Below, piece by piece: positions 63,516 through 64,000 of a stretch of 64,000 nt of DNA; position 1 is the stretch's first letter, and every line of letters begins with the position of its first letter. The stretch is taken from the NCBI GenBank assembly GCA_942159475.1, contig OW804102.1, positions 22,014,684-22,078,683 on the forward strand. The letters are read 5' to 3'. The notes beneath the pieces are model-generated. The model was not told the origin of the DNA. It made no database searches and saw nothing but the letters and a program-made list of their open reading frames with translations. This DNA is from Sthenelais limicola. Taxonomy: Eukaryota; Annelida; Polychaeta; Phyllodocida; Sigalionidae. Made by a program: the position numbers and the translations under genes.

Positions 63516-64000
63516 ACTTAACCCTGAGTTATAGTGCCTAAAATCAGCAGTGGCAGCAATATATATTTTTGCGTTTTTTAGTGCTTTCCTGAGCTCCGAT
63601 TTTCTTCTACTTTTGGTATGTTGTTCAGTACACCTTATAGTACAGGAAACAACCATAAAACGTTTTGTTGCAATTTTTTTGGGGTTAAATCGTATATTGA
63701 CTCTACTTTACTACAGGTTTTCAATATAGAATAAAATACATGCTCTCATCGCAAATCACTGACGATAGTGTGGGAGATGAAGAGCAAATAAAAAGAAATA
63801 CAAATATTACTACAGACGCCGTGCTCTATCACATAAACCATTATTACTAATATATTTCAGATTTAGTTTTACCTTAATACAGAGCAGGGTAATATGAATT
63901 AACATCATACAAGGCAGTACAAATGTTTCAATGGTAAGTCATACATTGTTGATAGCAACCTATTACACTATTTCAGTTACTTAACACACAATATCCACTA
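63516..64000. other. Intergenic to window end, nothing recognised
   Basis: AT-rich; no ORF, repeat or splice pair stands out. Confidence 0.4.

Overview
This is animal nuclear DNA: AT-rich, with small coding exons bounded by GT/AG splice sites, kilobase introns and dense mobile DNA. C2H2 zinc fingers behind a ZAD-like N-terminal exon, env-bearing LTR elements, non-LTR retrotransposons and many small inverted-repeat elements point to an invertebrate, most likely marine (mollusc-like or echinoderm-like). I cannot name the species from sequence alone. No tRNA, rRNA, CRISPR or prokaryotic operon was seen.

Left part (1-14,000). The last coding exon of a gene entering from the left (1293-1427, +) encodes an acidic tail. 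A two-coding-exon zinc-finger gene lies on the minus strand (12,586-4387): an 83-codon Cys-rich ZAD-like exon is spliced in phase to a 755-codon exon with nine C2H2 fingers. Its intron holds a 5,069-bp env-bearing Ty3/gypsy-type element (6848-11,916) in the same orientation, with a perfect 4-bp target duplication. That copy keeps integrase, env and one full LTR. It has lost gag, protease, RT, RNase H and most of the 5' LTR. Its env is cut by one in-frame TGA.

Middle-left (14,000-20,000). A 1,006-codon non-LTR retrotransposon ORF (endonuclease + RT, uninterrupted) with a 3' (TAATC)n tail, microsatellites and hairpins.

Middle to right (20,200-51,840). A plus-strand gene of about 15 coding exons was assembled by eye; every junction agrees in phase. 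It encodes about 588 residues: a Pro/Tyr/Ser-rich N-terminal half and an acidic all-helical C-terminal half built from degenerate helical repeats. I do not recognise the family. Its introns carry a 3.3-kb, 45-bp minisatellite ending about 55 bp before a splice acceptor, an 860-bp, 23-bp minisatellite, a 5'-truncated non-LTR retrotransposon (minus), an RT C-terminal remnant, nested inverted-repeat elements and many MITEs.

Right part (51,900-64,000). Mostly repeats: more MITEs, a 50-bp tandem repeat, a foldback element whose arms are G/C-rich tandem repeats, a non-LTR 3' tail, and a few weak ORFs that I cannot assign.

The main signals for follow-up are the deleted env/integrase element and its 3' LTR next to the zinc-finger exon, the unrecognised 15-exon gene with two possible C-termini, two foldback elements with tandem-repeat arms, and a 233-bp MITE family present nine times in 36 kb.
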